A stretch of 64,000 bases of DNA from Tullyiplasma multilocale ATCC 49900 (GCF_000483165.1 NZ_AXXW01000007.1:1-64000); one strand, 5' to 3'. Shown: positions 9,937-21,160, counted from the stretch's first letter. Notes: generated from the letters alone by a model not told the origin. A program made the numbers and translations.

Positions 9937-10579
9937 GTGGTAACTCCTTCTTATAATATTCATGGCTTATCAATAGAATGCTATCGAGAAATTCCATTAC
10001 ACTTTTTAAGATATCGACAATCCTATCTCTTCTTTCATGTCTTTCGACTATTTGATTGATTAGATCTTCTCATTTACTTTCATTATGATAGACAGAATTA
10101 TATTTCACAAGTAACCCTGCATTCCTTAAGAATAATATAAACGTAAACATCGCTGTTCTTTTATTCCCGTTATAGAAGTATTGATTAGTACTTAAAATGT
10201 ATAACAAATTTATCGCCATATCTAGTAATCCATAGTTATCATCATATCTCATGATAATAATTCATTTTTGTACCAAACCAAATATCATCGAACTTAAATG
10301 TTCTATGTTTTTAACACCATATAAATCACTTTTATTAGTCCCTATTTTAGTAGATATTACATGAGCCTCCACAATCAATTGAGTTAGTATTTCACAATAT
10401 TGTTCATCTAAATTAATAAGTAATAATTCTAAATCCATTTTACACTTCAATTGTGGAAGAACTGTAAAAGTTATGTGATCCATTTTATTTTCATTAACTT
10501 CGATACCAGGAGTTATTCTGCTTAAATACTTAAATACTTCAAAATCACTTTCTGAAAATAACAATCATTGATATTTCAA
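9923..10579 (-). CDS. Doc/Fic-family protein with altered catalytic motif, ~218 aa
   Basis: The C-terminal half contains NQYFYNGNKRTAMFTFILFLRN, which aligns with the Doc signature H-x-F-x-x-G-N-K-R-T-A; the catalytic His is replaced by Gln (or Asn, depending on alignment). The anion-binding GNKRT loop is kept. Doc phosphorylates EF-Tu, and the His is normally essential, so this protein may be inactive or use another chemistry. No ATG is available at the 5' end: TTG at 10579 follows AGGGGTGG and is the best start; a later TTG at 10564 has no such signal. TGA is read as Trp. The upstream block is duplicated before the Fic gene. Confidence 0.75.
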
Positions 10580-10590
10580 GATCACCACCC

Positions 10591-10668
10591 CTATCTATTT
10601 CCATCATATCACTTGATTTTGATAGTTTAAGGTATGGAATTATTGGTAAACAATTAAAAAACTAGAAA
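10591..10668 (-). repeat. Copy B of the promoter/terminator block, before the Doc-like gene
   Basis: Second copy of the block at 9716-9790. The minus strand again has TATGAT 40 bp before the start codon, and the block again abuts the terminator of the upstream gene. Confidence 0.75.
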
Positions 10669-10689
10669 GTTTATCTTTCTAGTTTTTCT
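10655..10689 (-). terminator. Terminator after membrane protein 10679-11434
   Basis: AAAAAACTAGAAAG and CTTTCTAGTTTTT form a near-perfect stem overlapping the stop codon of the upstream gene. Confidence 0.85.
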
Positions 10690-11434
10690 TATCTTTATTT
10701 CTTTGTTTAGCTTCTTTAGCATTAAGTTTTTCAAGTCTTTTTTTAGCTTTGATATCTTCATCTCTTTTATCATATGATTCAATTAACTTCTTATCTAATT
10801 CAAATTGGAATTCTTCAAGTTCTTTTCTGCGTTGTTCTCTTTCAAGTTCAGCTTTTTCAGCTCTTTGAATTTTTAACATCGCTTTACTTGGGACTGGAAG
10901 TCCAGCTCGATAAGCTTCTAAGATTTGTTGTTGATCTTCTTCAACTTTGTAAACATGGTTTCTAGCAAATGTTGTAATAAACACTCCTAGGAAAGTAGCC
11001 ATTGAAGCTACTCCAATTGTTATTGCAAATCTTACTAGGATTTTAATCATTTGATTTTGAATGGTTCAATCATAAATTCAAGAACCATTCAAAATAATAC
11101 AAGCACCAGCAAAAGCTAGTCCTGTAGTATATGTGAAACTATCGGCTCTTTGAAGTTTTAAAACCACTGTAACAGCATTTAACCCTAAAGATGTAATTAT
11201 ATAACCCAACAGGATTAAAGTTAAGAATCCAGCATTATTATTCCCTAGTTCTAAGTAATGGTTAAAGCTATATTTTTGAAAATCAGCTCCTAAGAATAAT
11301 CAGATTAGGATAAACGGAATAATTGTAAATAATACTTCAAATCCAAAGTTGACTCAAAACCCAGTACGATACATTGCAAAGTGTCTCATCTTAGATCAAT
11401 AACTATCTTCATTTGTTTTAATGTTATCTTCCAT
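10679..11434 (-). CDS. Four-helix membrane protein with charged C-terminal coiled coil, 251 aa
   Basis: Four hydrophobic segments (about residues 20-45, 70-95, 105-125 and 133-158) are followed by about 95 residues very rich in Lys, Glu, Gln and Arg (RAEKAELEREQRRKELEEF), which should form a cytoplasmic coiled coil. Start ATG at 11434 has an ideal AGGAGG. Several TGA codons encode Trp. No family recognised; it is flanked by terminators on both sides and appears to be a single-gene unit. Confidence 0.85.
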
Positions 11435-11513
11435 AAATCCTCCTGTATTTAATAATTATATAATTTTAGATAAATAAAAAAAGGAATATAGATAATCTAA
11501 TAAAAATCAAAAT

Positions 11514-11538
11514 AAAAAAGTGAGATGTTCTCACTTTT
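11514..11538 (-). terminator. Terminator after the decayed surface-protein gene
   Basis: AAAAAGTGAGA and TCTCACTTTT arms with a TGT loop. The same stem recurs at 15938-15962 after another surface protein of this cluster. Confidence 0.85.
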
Positions 11539-11560
11539 AAAATTAATATTATTGGGCATA

Positions 11561-12607
11561 TTACTCAGATGAAATAACTCCTTCAAGATGTCATTTAAGT
11601 TCAGGCGGAAAACTTGTTTCAATAAAATTGTCATCTTCCATTTCGAGAGCAAAACTCATGTATTTAATTTCTACTAATATATCAATGAAATCAGTTCCTT
11701 CTCTGTATGATTCTTGATAAGTTATTTCAAGATCTTCAGCTTCGCTATATTTAATAAATTCAGGAATGTCTCCGTAACCCTTTTCTTCCAGGTTTTGAAA
11801 AACCTTTTCTATTACGCTACTTCAAATAGAGTCTTCATATATACTCCTCAGGTATATACATTCCGGTACGATAAACCCCATCATTAACGTTGTCAACGAC
11901 AGATGAACGTAAATCTTCCAAGATTTCAGCGTATAATCAACGATCTTCATCAATTTCATTTCTAAGCTTAACTTCTTTTTTTCAGAATTTTATCTTCTTA
12001 ACATCATTGAGATCGTTTTTGTTTGTTATTGTAACTGTTGATTGGTAATTAAGGTGAATATCTATTTCAATTTCAAATTCCAAACCATCTGGTATGTCAT
12101 TATTCTCCACAATTGTTTTACGAATTAATTCTTCGTCAACGCTTCTAAATTCCGAACTCAGATAAATTGTTCCTAATTTTGAAATTGAATCTTTTACTGT
12201 TGGACCAGTTTCTGCTCGAACCACTTCTATTGTGAATTTTCCTTTGATTAATTCTGAATCTTCATTTGCAGCCACAGTTATTAAATTACCTGCCGCACTT
12301 GTGTCTCCATCTATCGAGTAGTCTTTAGAAATTTCTGCATTCTCTGATATTTTTTTGATTTCTTTATCTATATCTTCTTTTAACATTTCAAAAGACAAAT
12401 CAACAGATACAGATGTCATATCAATACCACTAATCAATTGGTGTTTCAGGATCTGTTCCTGGTTCTTCGCGATCAATTCCTGGTTCTTCAGGTTTTTCAC
12501 CAGGATTTTCTGGTTTAAGTTCTGTATTAGTATCTTTCAAAAAACAATAATCCGATTGGTGATGACACCAAAATAGGTCCTCCTAATAAAGCTAATTATT
12601 TCTTCAT
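11561..12607 (-). pseudogene. Decayed paralog of the secreted protein at 12619-14379
   Basis: The first ~110 bp match the neighbour gene: ATGAAGAAATAATTAGC against ATGAAGAAATTATTAGC, then the same signal sequence and Pro/Glu-rich linker. At least four lesions are visible: codon 4 is TAA instead of TTA; an extra T in the TTTTTT run of the signal sequence shifts the frame; a further stop and frame change follow near 12430; and near 11842 the frame is lost at TATATA and resumes (EDSIWSSVIEKVF to ISSE stop at 11561) if one more TA is supplied. The middle part (11982-12500) remains open and has the same beta-rich composition as its relatives. Confidence 0.8.
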
Positions 12608-12618
12608 ATAATTTTCTC

Positions 12619-14379
12619 CTATATTTTTTTCCTTTTATTATTTGTCATATTTTTATAATCTTCCAATACTTTAATTTGTTCAAATGTGAAATTTGGTTTA
12701 GGCTCAGTTCATGAATCTGCACCTGTAGCAAAATCTCTAGCACTTGTTACATTTCCAACTTTTCAGCCACTTAAATTTCGATTAAAATCTATCGAATCCA
12801 TGAACATCTCATCCATGTTTTTAACATTTGACGTATCTCAATTTTCGATATCGTGTTCAATCCAAAACCTTACCCCTTTAAATAAACCTGACATATCCTC
12901 AACATTTGAGGTATCCCATTCTGCAATCTCGGGATTATCCATATGTTTTTCAGTTGAATCTTCCAAATAAATTTGTAGTTTTTTAATTTCTGGAGATATC
13001 CAGTTTGGCAATTTTCAAAAATCCAAAAATGTAGATGATGCCCCATTTTCATCATATCCTATTTGTAATATTCATAAACTGAACAAAGTATCTTTATCAT
13101 AGATATCCTGTTCTCCTCCAGGATAGATTTTAAAATCACCATAAAAATCAATAGCTAAATTATCATTTTCCTTAAGTTCTTCTGGGAAAAGTAATTTGAA
13201 AGTCAAATCAACAGTTCCTGTATGTTTTGGACTTAAATCAGACATATCTCATACTATCGATTCCGTTGTTCTCGTGTTTCATAGAACATCTTCTCTTAAG
13301 TAATTTTGTATATCTTCAAGAGTTTGATCAGATAAATGGGGATTTTTAAGTTTAACAGCGGCTGCTAGTGTTTCTGTTTTAATATTTTTAACGTCTCCTA
13401 AATCAACATTTGTTATTAATTCTGCAATATCTATTTTAATAACATTTATATGAGAATTAAAGATTTCAACTTCATCATTTCAGTATCTGTCTTTTGATTT
13501 AATTTTAGCTTCGAAAGTCGTGTCACCACTGCTATTATCTCTCTCAAATCCAATAACATCCAAATCATTTTTCGCTTCTTCTAAATCATCATATAGCCCA
13601 GGATTTTCTTCAAATAAAACTCTTTTTAGTTCTTCTTCGTTATTGTCTGTGTCTTTTATGACATAACCTCCGTGTTTCTTAATAGCTTTAGATAAAGTTA
13701 TTTTAACAACAATGCTTGTTTCTCCAGTTAACAATTCAGAATCTTCTATAGACCTAACTACAATAATACCCTCCCCATTCATGTTTCCAATAACCGTAAA
13801 GTCAGTATCTATTCTTGCCTTTGGTTCTAATACTTTGATTTTTTCACTAATCATTTCTATAATTTCATCATATTTCTTACCATCTTCATGAGATGAGTCG
13901 GAAAGAACTGGTTCAAATTCTATTGTAGAAATATTTTTTCTAATCGTTGTTCAATCAGATGTAACTATTCATGTTAAATTCACAGTTCCGTCATATAATG
14001 AAGAAGCCAAGGTCTTTCCTCTCAAGATTAAAGAATCCAAGAAATCTTCTTTAACTATTTCCAATATTTTAAATCCATCGTTTTTATTATTTAATTCTCA
14101 AACTTTTTCAAATATTTTATTATTATTGAAATCTTCACTAGCAAATTCACCTAAATCAATCTCGGTAATTAATTTATCAATAGTTCATTTCTCAGCAGGT
14201 TCAATTGGAACTCAAGGATCACTTGGATTTCCTGGCTCTTCAGGACCAATTCCTGGTTCTTCAGGTTTTTCACCAGGAATTTCTGGTTTAAGTTCTGTAT
14301 TATTATCTTTCAAAAACATCAATCCGATTGGTGTTGATACTAAAATCAACCCTCCTAATAAAGCTAATAATTTCTTCAT
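12619..14379 (-). CDS. Secreted/membrane-anchored surface protein with DUF285 repeats, 586 aa
   Basis: N-terminal signal MKKLLALLGGLILVSTPIGL is followed by no lipobox Cys, so it is anchored or secreted rather than acylated. A Pro/Glu/Gly linker (PEIPGEKPEEPG) follows. The large middle region has two similar beta-rich modules of the TFTVIGNMNGEGIIVV type. The C-terminal part carries DUF285 (BspA-like) repeats such as NVEDMSGLFKGV and NVKNMDEMFMDSIDFNRN. Such repeats are known from mollicute surface proteins. Long continuous frame with several TGA as Trp. ATG at 14379 follows AGGAGA. The stop TAG lies in the ribosome binding site of the decayed paralog downstream. Confidence 0.85.
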
Positions 14380-14415
14380 ATAATTTTCTCCTAAGTATCA
14401 TTTTGATAATTATAT

Positions 14416-14463
14416 AAAAAAACTACTCAAAATAATCCATTTTGGAATATTTTGAGTAGTTTT
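14416..14463 (-). terminator. Terminator after DUF285 lipoprotein
   Basis: AAACTACTCAAAATA and TATTTTGAGTAGTTT form a perfect 15-bp stem, next to the stop codon at 14469. Confidence 0.85.
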
Positions 14464-14468
14464 ATATT

Positions 14469-15902
14469 CTATTCAGGCAAATTAGGTTTTTTACTTTCTT
14501 CTCAAGCAATAGCGCCTTCACTAAAGTAATCGCAATCAGTTAGATTAGTAAATATTCATCCAGATAGATCTTGGTTGAATGAAATAGCATTCTGAAACAT
14601 TCCCACAGCGTTTGAAACATTTTCAACATTTCATGTAGAAATATTTTGATTGAATGATTCGGCATCCATAAACGTTCCATCCATTACCTCAACATTCGAA
14701 ACATCTCAAGCTACGTATTCTTCCCCATCTTGTCCAACAACTTTTTTTGTAGAGATATCTTGGTTAAATAGCGTTGCCCCCATAAAAGTTTGTGACATTG
14801 ATGTCACATTAGATGTATTTCAGGTTGTTATATCTTGGTTGAATGAAACAGCTCCATTAAATGTATCAGTTAGATCTTCTACTGAACTTGTATCTCATTT
14901 AGAAAGATCTTGGTTGAATGAAGCAGCTTCATTGAACATACCATACAAACTAATCGCACTAGATAAATCTCAGTTCCCTATTTCTGAATTAAATGATTCA
15001 GCGGCAGCAAACATACCCTCAAATGACTCACCGTTTGAAGTATTTCATTCCGATATATCCAAATTAAAAGCGTAAGCTTCGAAAAACATATATGAAAAAC
15101 TTGTAACATTTTCAGTGTTTCAACCTGATATATCCGCATTAAATTCATAAGCTGCAGAGAACATATCTGCCATAGTTGTAACATTTGAAGTGTTTCATCT
15201 AGAAATGTCACCATTAAAGTTCATAGCGTCTTTGAAAGTTCCGGTCATGTTAGTAACATTTGTTGTATCTCACTTAGACACATCACCATTAAAATTGTCT
15301 GCAAAATCAAACATCATTTCTAAACTAGTTATATTTGGGGAAATATAATTTGGCACTTCCAATATTGTCTCCGGCATTGGATAGGCAATTCCTTCGCTAT
15401 CATATCCAATTCATAAAACTTCAGTTGTACCTTCTGGAGCACTACCATCAATTGTCTGAATATCACCATTTTCATCTAAATAAACTGTTTGATTTTCTGC
15501 AGCACCTTCAGGTGGTTTTGTAACAATAGGTTCAGAAACTTCAATTGTAAATGATCCCTCAAGTAAGTTTGATTCTTCAACAGCAGACACAATTATTTCT
15601 CCAACTAAATCTGTGTTTCCTTCAATTGTGTAATCTTCAGTAATCTTAGCTGTTTGCTCTATTTTATTTATTTCTTGAGCAATCAATACTTTTAATTCTT
15701 TGAAGTCCGTTCCGACCTCTACTCAATTCATTTTGATATTACTGATTGTTGTCTTTTCAACTTCACCTGGATTTTCAGGTTCAGTTGGTTTTTCTGGTTG
15801 GGTTGGTTGTTCGTTTGCTTTTTTATCAGAACAAGCAACAACAGCTGCCCCAGCGGTAGCTGTTAATCCAATTGCTGCTAATATCGTTAATAATTTTTTC
15901 AT
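14469..15902 (-). CDS. DUF285-repeat surface lipoprotein, 477 aa
   Basis: The signal sequence ends in a lipobox (GAAVVAC, Cys about residue 24), so the protein is lipid-anchored. After a Pro/Glu linker and a beta-rich module, about ten 25-residue repeats fill residues 190-460, for example NVTTMADMFSAAYEFNADIS and NVTSMSQTFMGATLFNQDIS. This is DUF285, the leucine-rich-repeat-like domain of BspA-type surface proteins, encoded by palindromic amphipathic repeat elements (PARCEL) in mycoplasmas. One repeat carries a 13-residue insertion (TKKVVGQDGEEYV). Repeat number could vary by recombination. Likely surface-exposed, in adhesion or immune variation. Confidence 0.9.
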
Positions 15903-15937
15903 TTTGATTTCCTCTTTTTTTATTTATCAAACAATTT

Positions 15938-15963
15938 AAAAAGTGAGAGATTCTCACTTTTTA
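15938..15963 (-). terminator. Terminator after DUF285 protein 15968-17254
   Basis: AAAAAGTGAGA and TCTCACTTTTT arms with GAT loop, close to the stop codon at 15968. Confidence 0.85.
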
Positions 15964-15967
15964 AAGA

Positions 15968-17254
15968 TTATTTAGTTGTTGGTCATATCGGACATTGTTC
16001 TTTAGTTAAAAATGTAGCTCCTATCGCAAAGTCATTTCATTTTTTAGCGCTGTCAGTTTTTCAATTAACTAATGAAAATTTGAAGTTTTCACTATCTCTA
16101 AACATAGCATCAAACATTTCGATTTTAGAAGTGCCTCATCCAGAAATATCTTGATTAAATTTCTTAGAAGCATTAAACATTGATGAAACAATTCTTAGAC
16201 TAGATATGTCACTTCAATCAAGTTTGCTGTTAAATGCCTTACTTCCGTTAAACATTAATGTCATATTTTCGACACTTGAAACGTCTCAGGCACTTAAATC
16301 TTGATTGAACTTAGTTGACATTCTAAACATTGATGTCATATCAGTAACATTTGAAACATTTCACATAGAAATATCTTGATTAAAAGCTTTTGCCATTGAA
16401 AACATACCAATCATAATAGTTACGTTGGATGTATCTCATTTTTTAACTTCTGCTCCATTGAATTGTGTTGTTCCACCAAACATAGCAGTTAAATCGGTTA
16501 TTTTAGGAGAAATATAATCCGGAACTTTTTTAATTGAGCCAGGAGCTCTGTGAGCGGTACCAGAATCATCATACCCAATTCATAATATTTCTTCAGTTCC
16601 TTCAGGGGCACTTTCATCAACAATTTTAATCTCTCCTGTTGTCACATCACGATATACAGTTTGATTTTCCTTAGCATCAGCTGGTGGTTGTGGAGCTTGT
16701 CCAACAATAACTTCTAGTTCAACATTTTCATCATCTAAACCTATTGCTGAAAAATTAGCTGTAGTGAAATAGTCTTCTTGTGCACTATGCATACTGAAGT
16801 GGAATTCAATCTCTCCGCTTTCTTCTAAATTAGTGATCATTGCTCAACCAGCATCACCAATTTGAACATCCCCAACTTGTAGTGATTTTATTTTAATATT
16901 TTTAAAAACAATCATAAAAGTACGTTCTCCAGGAGTTTTTAAATCAACTAAATCTTGTCCATAAGCTGATAATTCTCCAGCTTCATGAGAAACTTCGGGT
17001 TCTTCTGGATTTTCGGGTTCTCCTGGATTCTCTCCAGGGTTTTCACCAGGTTCTTCAGGATTTCCTTCTCCTGGATTTTCTCCAGGGTTTTCACCGGGTT
17101 CTTCAGGATTGCCTTCTCCTGGGTTTTCAGGTTCTTCAGGTTTTTGAATTGTTTTATCTTCACTAGCTAAAAATAACATCCCCACAGGAACAGCTAATAA
17201 TCCAAGTGAAGCTAGTAACGCTAAGAATCTTTTGCTATTCTTATTATTTTTCAT
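15968..17254 (-). CDS. DUF285-repeat surface protein with Pro/Glu/Gly linker, 428 aa
   Basis: An N-terminal signal/anchor (FLALLASLGLLAVPVGMLFL) has no lipobox Cys. Residues about 36-85 are a low-complexity NPEEPGENPGENPG linker encoded by a 48-bp tandem repeat. A beta-rich module follows, then a VYRDVTTGEIKIVDESAPEG segment shared with the neighbouring lipoprotein (VYLDENGDIQTIDGSAPEG), then about six DUF285 repeats (NVTDMTSMFRMSTKFNQDLS). The shared middle segment shows that the two genes are recombined or duplicated paralogs. ATG at 17254 follows AGGAG. Confidence 0.88.
17021..17130 (-). repeat. 48-bp coding tandem repeat in the linker of the surface protein
   Basis: Two near-identical 48-bp units (17021-17068 and 17069-17116) are followed by a partial third. 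They begin TCCTGGAT and end TTTCCTTC or TTGCCTTC. Each encodes 16 residues of the EGNPEEPGENPGENPG type, so copy-number change would keep the frame. Confidence 0.85.
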
Positions 17255-17421
17255 AAAATAAATCTCCTATAAATGTCTGCAACATTATAGTAATTATCTT
17301 ATATTGAGATACTTTCAACAATGGAAATACTTTTACTATCACAATTGGAAAGTTTTGGAATAAATACTCCAACTAACTAAAGCTAAATAAAAAATTCCAC
17401 ACTCCTTTGGATGCGTAGAAT

Positions 17422-18693
17422 TTATTTTTCACCATTTAAACGTTTGTTTTCCTCTGCCATCTTTTCGGCTAGCTTATAAATATCTTTACCAATTATTTCA
17501 TGGATTTCTTTACTTGGATGAACTACATCTCAGAAAAAGAATTTAGATTGATCTGCATTGTCATCGATTCGGTGAGCATTAACATTTACAATAACTTCTG
17601 TTTTATCTTGATTTATCTCTAATGTAACAGCCTCTTTAGCACTATTTTCGGGTGCTTTACCAAGCATAAATGCTGGATCAGTAACATTATTACCAATTGA
17701 TTGATACAAGCTTAATAAGTGGTTTAATTTTGCTTTCAGATTACAATGCTGAATATTAACTTCAGGATAACGTTCAGCAATATGTTCAACAACTTCGGCA
17801 TAAGCATCATTAAACATTGCACTAATTCTAGAAGCTTCTAATTCTTGAGGTCCGTTAACATATGCTGGAATTTTAGCAATATCAGGACAATTAATAGCTA
17901 TGATATTTCTAACCCCATTATTAATTAAGATCAATAATGTATTTCTAATGTTAACCATTATTTTTGACATCAACTTAGCTTGTTGCTCTTCTTTCTTTCC
18001 AATCATGGCAAATAAATCATTTCCCCCGATTTCAAAAAGAACTAAATCAGTTGGATGAATTACGTGTTGTTTTACTAAATTTTTAGCTTGTTGGACTATT
18101 CTAAAATCATTTACAACAAATCCCATCATCCCATCTGCTTTATAAGCGACAGTTCCACCAGTGGCATAATTTTTTCCGTGTTTTACAAAACGAGTACTAA
18201 ATTTATTAAAGTCATATCCTGGAGTGAAATCTTCTATTTCTAACATTTCAGCTAAAAGAGTGGCAGCTGTTTTACCATTTGTAAAAGTCCCTAATCCAGC
18301 TTTGTTAGCTGAAAAACCTCCAAATTGTAATTTAATGTCACCTTCTTTACCAATCTCTAAGACTTTATAAAACATTTCACGTTGTTCTTCGGTTAGTAAT
18401 TTAGTAATTTGATTTGTCAATCTTTCGTTGGCAATAACAATATGTTTAAGAACATTTAATTCTTCGGTAATAGCCATTGTTAGAGTTCCATTATCACTTA
18501 AACTATCTCCAATTGTATAAAAGTTCGTAAACATTTTACCTTGAACACTATCATCAATTGCCTCAGATTTATCGATGTCGGTTCCGATTTCTAAATCATC
18601 ATCTCCATCATTGTTATCTAAACGATAACCCAAAATTGATAAAGGAGATATCGCCATTAGAATAGCTCCTAGTAAATTTAAAAGTTTTCTCAT
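17422..18693 (-). CDS. Secreted GDSL/SGNH hydrolase, 423 aa (copy 1)
   Basis: Signal sequence LLNLLGAILMAISPLSILGY lacks a lipobox Cys. The SGNH blocks are all present: YTIGDSLSDNG (catalytic Ser), the Gly block near YATGGT, FEIGGNDLF (Asn) and DVVHPS (catalytic Asp/His, after a TGA-Trp at 17529). The enzyme is probably an extracellular lipase/esterase that frees fatty acids from host lipids. It is about 45% identical by eye to the adjacent copy 2, so the pair arose by tandem duplication. Last gene of the operon; an imperfect hairpin AAATTC...GAATTT follows. Confidence 0.9.
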
Positions 18694-18737
18694 GTTAACC
18701 TCCTTGTTTGTTATATTTTAATATATTTATCTCAAAT

Positions 18738-18765
18738 AAAAAAGAAAGGTTGCCCTTTCTTTTAT
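18738..18765 (-). terminator. Terminator after GDSL copy 2
   Basis: AAAAGAAAGG and CCTTTCTTTT arms with TTG loop and T-tract on the minus strand. Confidence 0.85.
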
Positions 18766-20013
18766 TTATTGTTTTTTAGATAATTTTTCAGCTAATTCAA
18801 ATAAATCTTCTCCAACTATTTCATGAACTTCTTTATTTGGGTGGATTGCATCTCAGAAAAAGTAATTACTTGTATCTGTAATTCCTGGATTTTTTGTAGC
18901 ATTTAAAGTAAGAATAATTTCATCTTCAATTTCTAAACCAAATGCAGGAATTTCTTCGCCATTTTCATCAACTCCAGCTTGTCCAAGTGTAACTGTGGCA
19001 TCAGTGATATTCTTACCATCTTTTTCAAAATCACTAAGAATTTGATCAAATCTAGAAGCTAAATCATAAACTTCCATATTTACATCAAATTTATTGTTAA
19101 CATATTCAAACACAGTTTCAAAACGCTTATTAAATTCCATACTCAAACGATGTGCTTCATCCTCTGAATCTGTATTTACATAAGTTGGAATTTTACTTAC
19201 ATCTGGAGCGTTCATTACAATGATGTTTTTAACCCCATTATTGATCAGTGTTAATAAACCTTTTTTAATGTTCGCCATTGATTCGTTCATCAAGATTTTT
19301 TGCTCTTGTTGTGATTTTCCAATCATTCCAAATAAATCGTTTCCACCAATTTCAAAATAAACTAAATCAGTTGATTTAACTTGGTGTTGTTGAATTAAAG
19401 TTTTTGCTTGATCTGCAATTTTAAAATCATTGACAACAACTCCCATAATTCCATCAGCGGTATTTGCAGTAGCCCCACCAACTGAATAGTTATTTCCATG
19501 AACACTTAAATCATTTCCAAATTTATCCAATCCAATTCCAGCTTTGAAATAAATCCCTAATTTATTTGCTAAGTTTTGAGCAGCTGTAGCTCCATTTGTA
19601 AATGCCCCCAAACATTGTGCATTTGCAGATTCATTTCCAAATTGGACCTTAATATTCATATCCTTGATTATTGGTAAGAACATTTCTACAAGTGGTGCGA
19701 TGTCTTCGGGAAGAAAACTAATAATTTGATCTAGTAATTCTTGGTCATTTACAATTGTAGTTTTTAATAAATTCAATTGTTGAGTTAGAGCTAAAGTAAG
19801 TCCCCCAGTATCACTTAGACTATCTCCAAGTGTATAAAAGTTAGTGAATAAACCTTCATAATTTGAATCATCTATTGCTTTAGATTTATCAATATTTTGT
19901 CCAACGAGCAAATCGTAATCTACACTATCTTGTTTAATTCCACAAGCAACCACTGTAGCCCCAGCCACCACCGTTAAAGAGATAGCCCCTAAGAAAGTTA
20001 GTAATCTTTTCAT
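18766..20013 (-). CDS. GDSL/SGNH hydrolase lipoprotein, 415 aa (copy 2)
   Basis: The signal peptide ends with GATVVAC (lipobox Cys about residue 24), so this copy is lipid-anchored, unlike copy 1. Catalytic blocks: YTLGDSLSDTGG, YFEIGGNDLF and DAIHPN (after a TGA-Trp). In role it parallels copy 1. ATG at 20013 overlaps the stop of the upstream membrane protein (TAATG), so the two are co-translated. Confidence 0.92.
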
Positions 20014-20924
20014 TATTCAGTTACCTTACCTTTCTTTTTAAGCATGATTATAGCCCCAATACCAGCGATTGTTGTAATTGGGGTAATAACTAATAGGAAT
20101 ACTACTCCAGCAATCGTTATTTCGATTCCTTGAGTGAAGTTCGGATGATAAAAATCATCAGCTGTTACATAATCTGGAAGATCGTTTTCATTCAAGTCTT
20201 TATTTTTGAAAATTCCTAAACCAGGAGTCATCGCAAATTTAATATTTGATCTTTGCATATTCATAAATCAAACTTTCGAGTTAACGATATTAACTCCCAT
20301 TGAGTTAGTTACTTTTATTCCTTCTAATCCAGGTCCTTGGACATCAATAAATGAATTATATAAATCTTGATCAATGATAGTTTGTTTTTTTAACGCATCA
20401 GTATATAAAGAGCTATCTTTTAAATTAGGATTTAATAATTGACTAATTGTATTCTTTTCGAAAATTCAACTAATTCCAGCTTTTGTATATCCTGGATTAC
20501 TATATTTTTCTCCAAAGTCATGATCTAGGTTGATTAAATCTAAAGAGACATCATTTAAATCTATATCAATACCATTGTCACGATTATGCCCTCACCTTTG
20601 TTCAAATCTAGCTTCAGCAAATTCTTTATATTCTGCAATGTGTGAAACTTTATCTGGATTACTTCAATCTGTAATTGATAGAACATCAGCTACATAACTT
20701 GTTTTAATAGCACTATTAACAACAAACTTAAATAATGGATTGGTACCATCTAAAACAAATTTGTTTTTTGGAATTTTTTCATTAATTTGTTTTTCTATGG
20801 AGTTGATAAATTTTAGAGATTCAAGCCCCATTCCAGGAGCTGTTAAACCCAATCCAAGAATCGGACTAATTGCCATCCCTGCTCCAATTAAACTAAAAGT
20901 TAATTTCCTCTTATTGATTTTCAT
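20013..20924 (-). CDS. Bitopic surface protein coupled to GDSL hydrolase, 303 aa
   Basis: There is an N-terminal hydrophobic signal/anchor (about residues 8-32), a ~220-residue extracellular region, and a C-terminal membrane helix (VVFLLVITPITTIAGIGAII) followed by KKKGK, a stop-transfer tail. No catalytic motif is recognised. The one-base overlap with the GDSL lipoprotein suggests that the products act together at the cell surface. AGAGGTAAGT precedes ATG at 20924. Confidence 0.85.
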
Positions 20925-21045
20925 ACTTACCTCTATATTCTCTCATTTTGATAATTTACTAAATTATAAATCATATATTCTCATTTTGAGAAATTAAACC
21001 AAAAAAAATTAAATTCATTACAGAGGTATAAAAAGACGAAAAAAA

Positions 21046-21066
21046 AGAACTCATTAAGAGTTCTTT
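21046..21066 (-). terminator. Terminator after tRNA-Gly
   Basis: AAGAACTC and GAGTTCTT stem followed on the minus strand by eight T residues. Confidence 0.85.
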
Positions 21067-21079
21067 GTTTGTTTACTAA

Positions 21080-21153
21080 TGGAGCAGGTGAAGGGAATCG
21101 AACCCTCACAGTCAGCTTGGAAGGCTGAAGTTCTACCATTAAACTACACCTGC
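21080..21153 (-). tRNA. tRNA-Gly (UCC)
   Basis: The 74-nt cloverleaf starts GCAGGTGTAG and ends CACCTGCTCCA with CCA encoded. The anticodon loop is CTTCCAA (anticodon TCC) in a CAGC/GCTG stem, and the T-loop GGTTCGATTCC is standard. It is transcribed alone, with its own promoter and terminator. Confidence 0.97.
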
Positions 21154-21160
21154 ATGTTTA

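Noticed and set aside
14469-15902. CRISPR-like array in the DUF285 gene
   Set aside because: The repetition is coding (25-residue repeats with varied DNA sequence), without constant repeats and unique spacers.
16948-17163. Lys-rich 71-residue minus-strand frame
   Set aside because: It is a shifted reading of the 48-bp proline-rich repeat; the in-frame gene continues on both sides.
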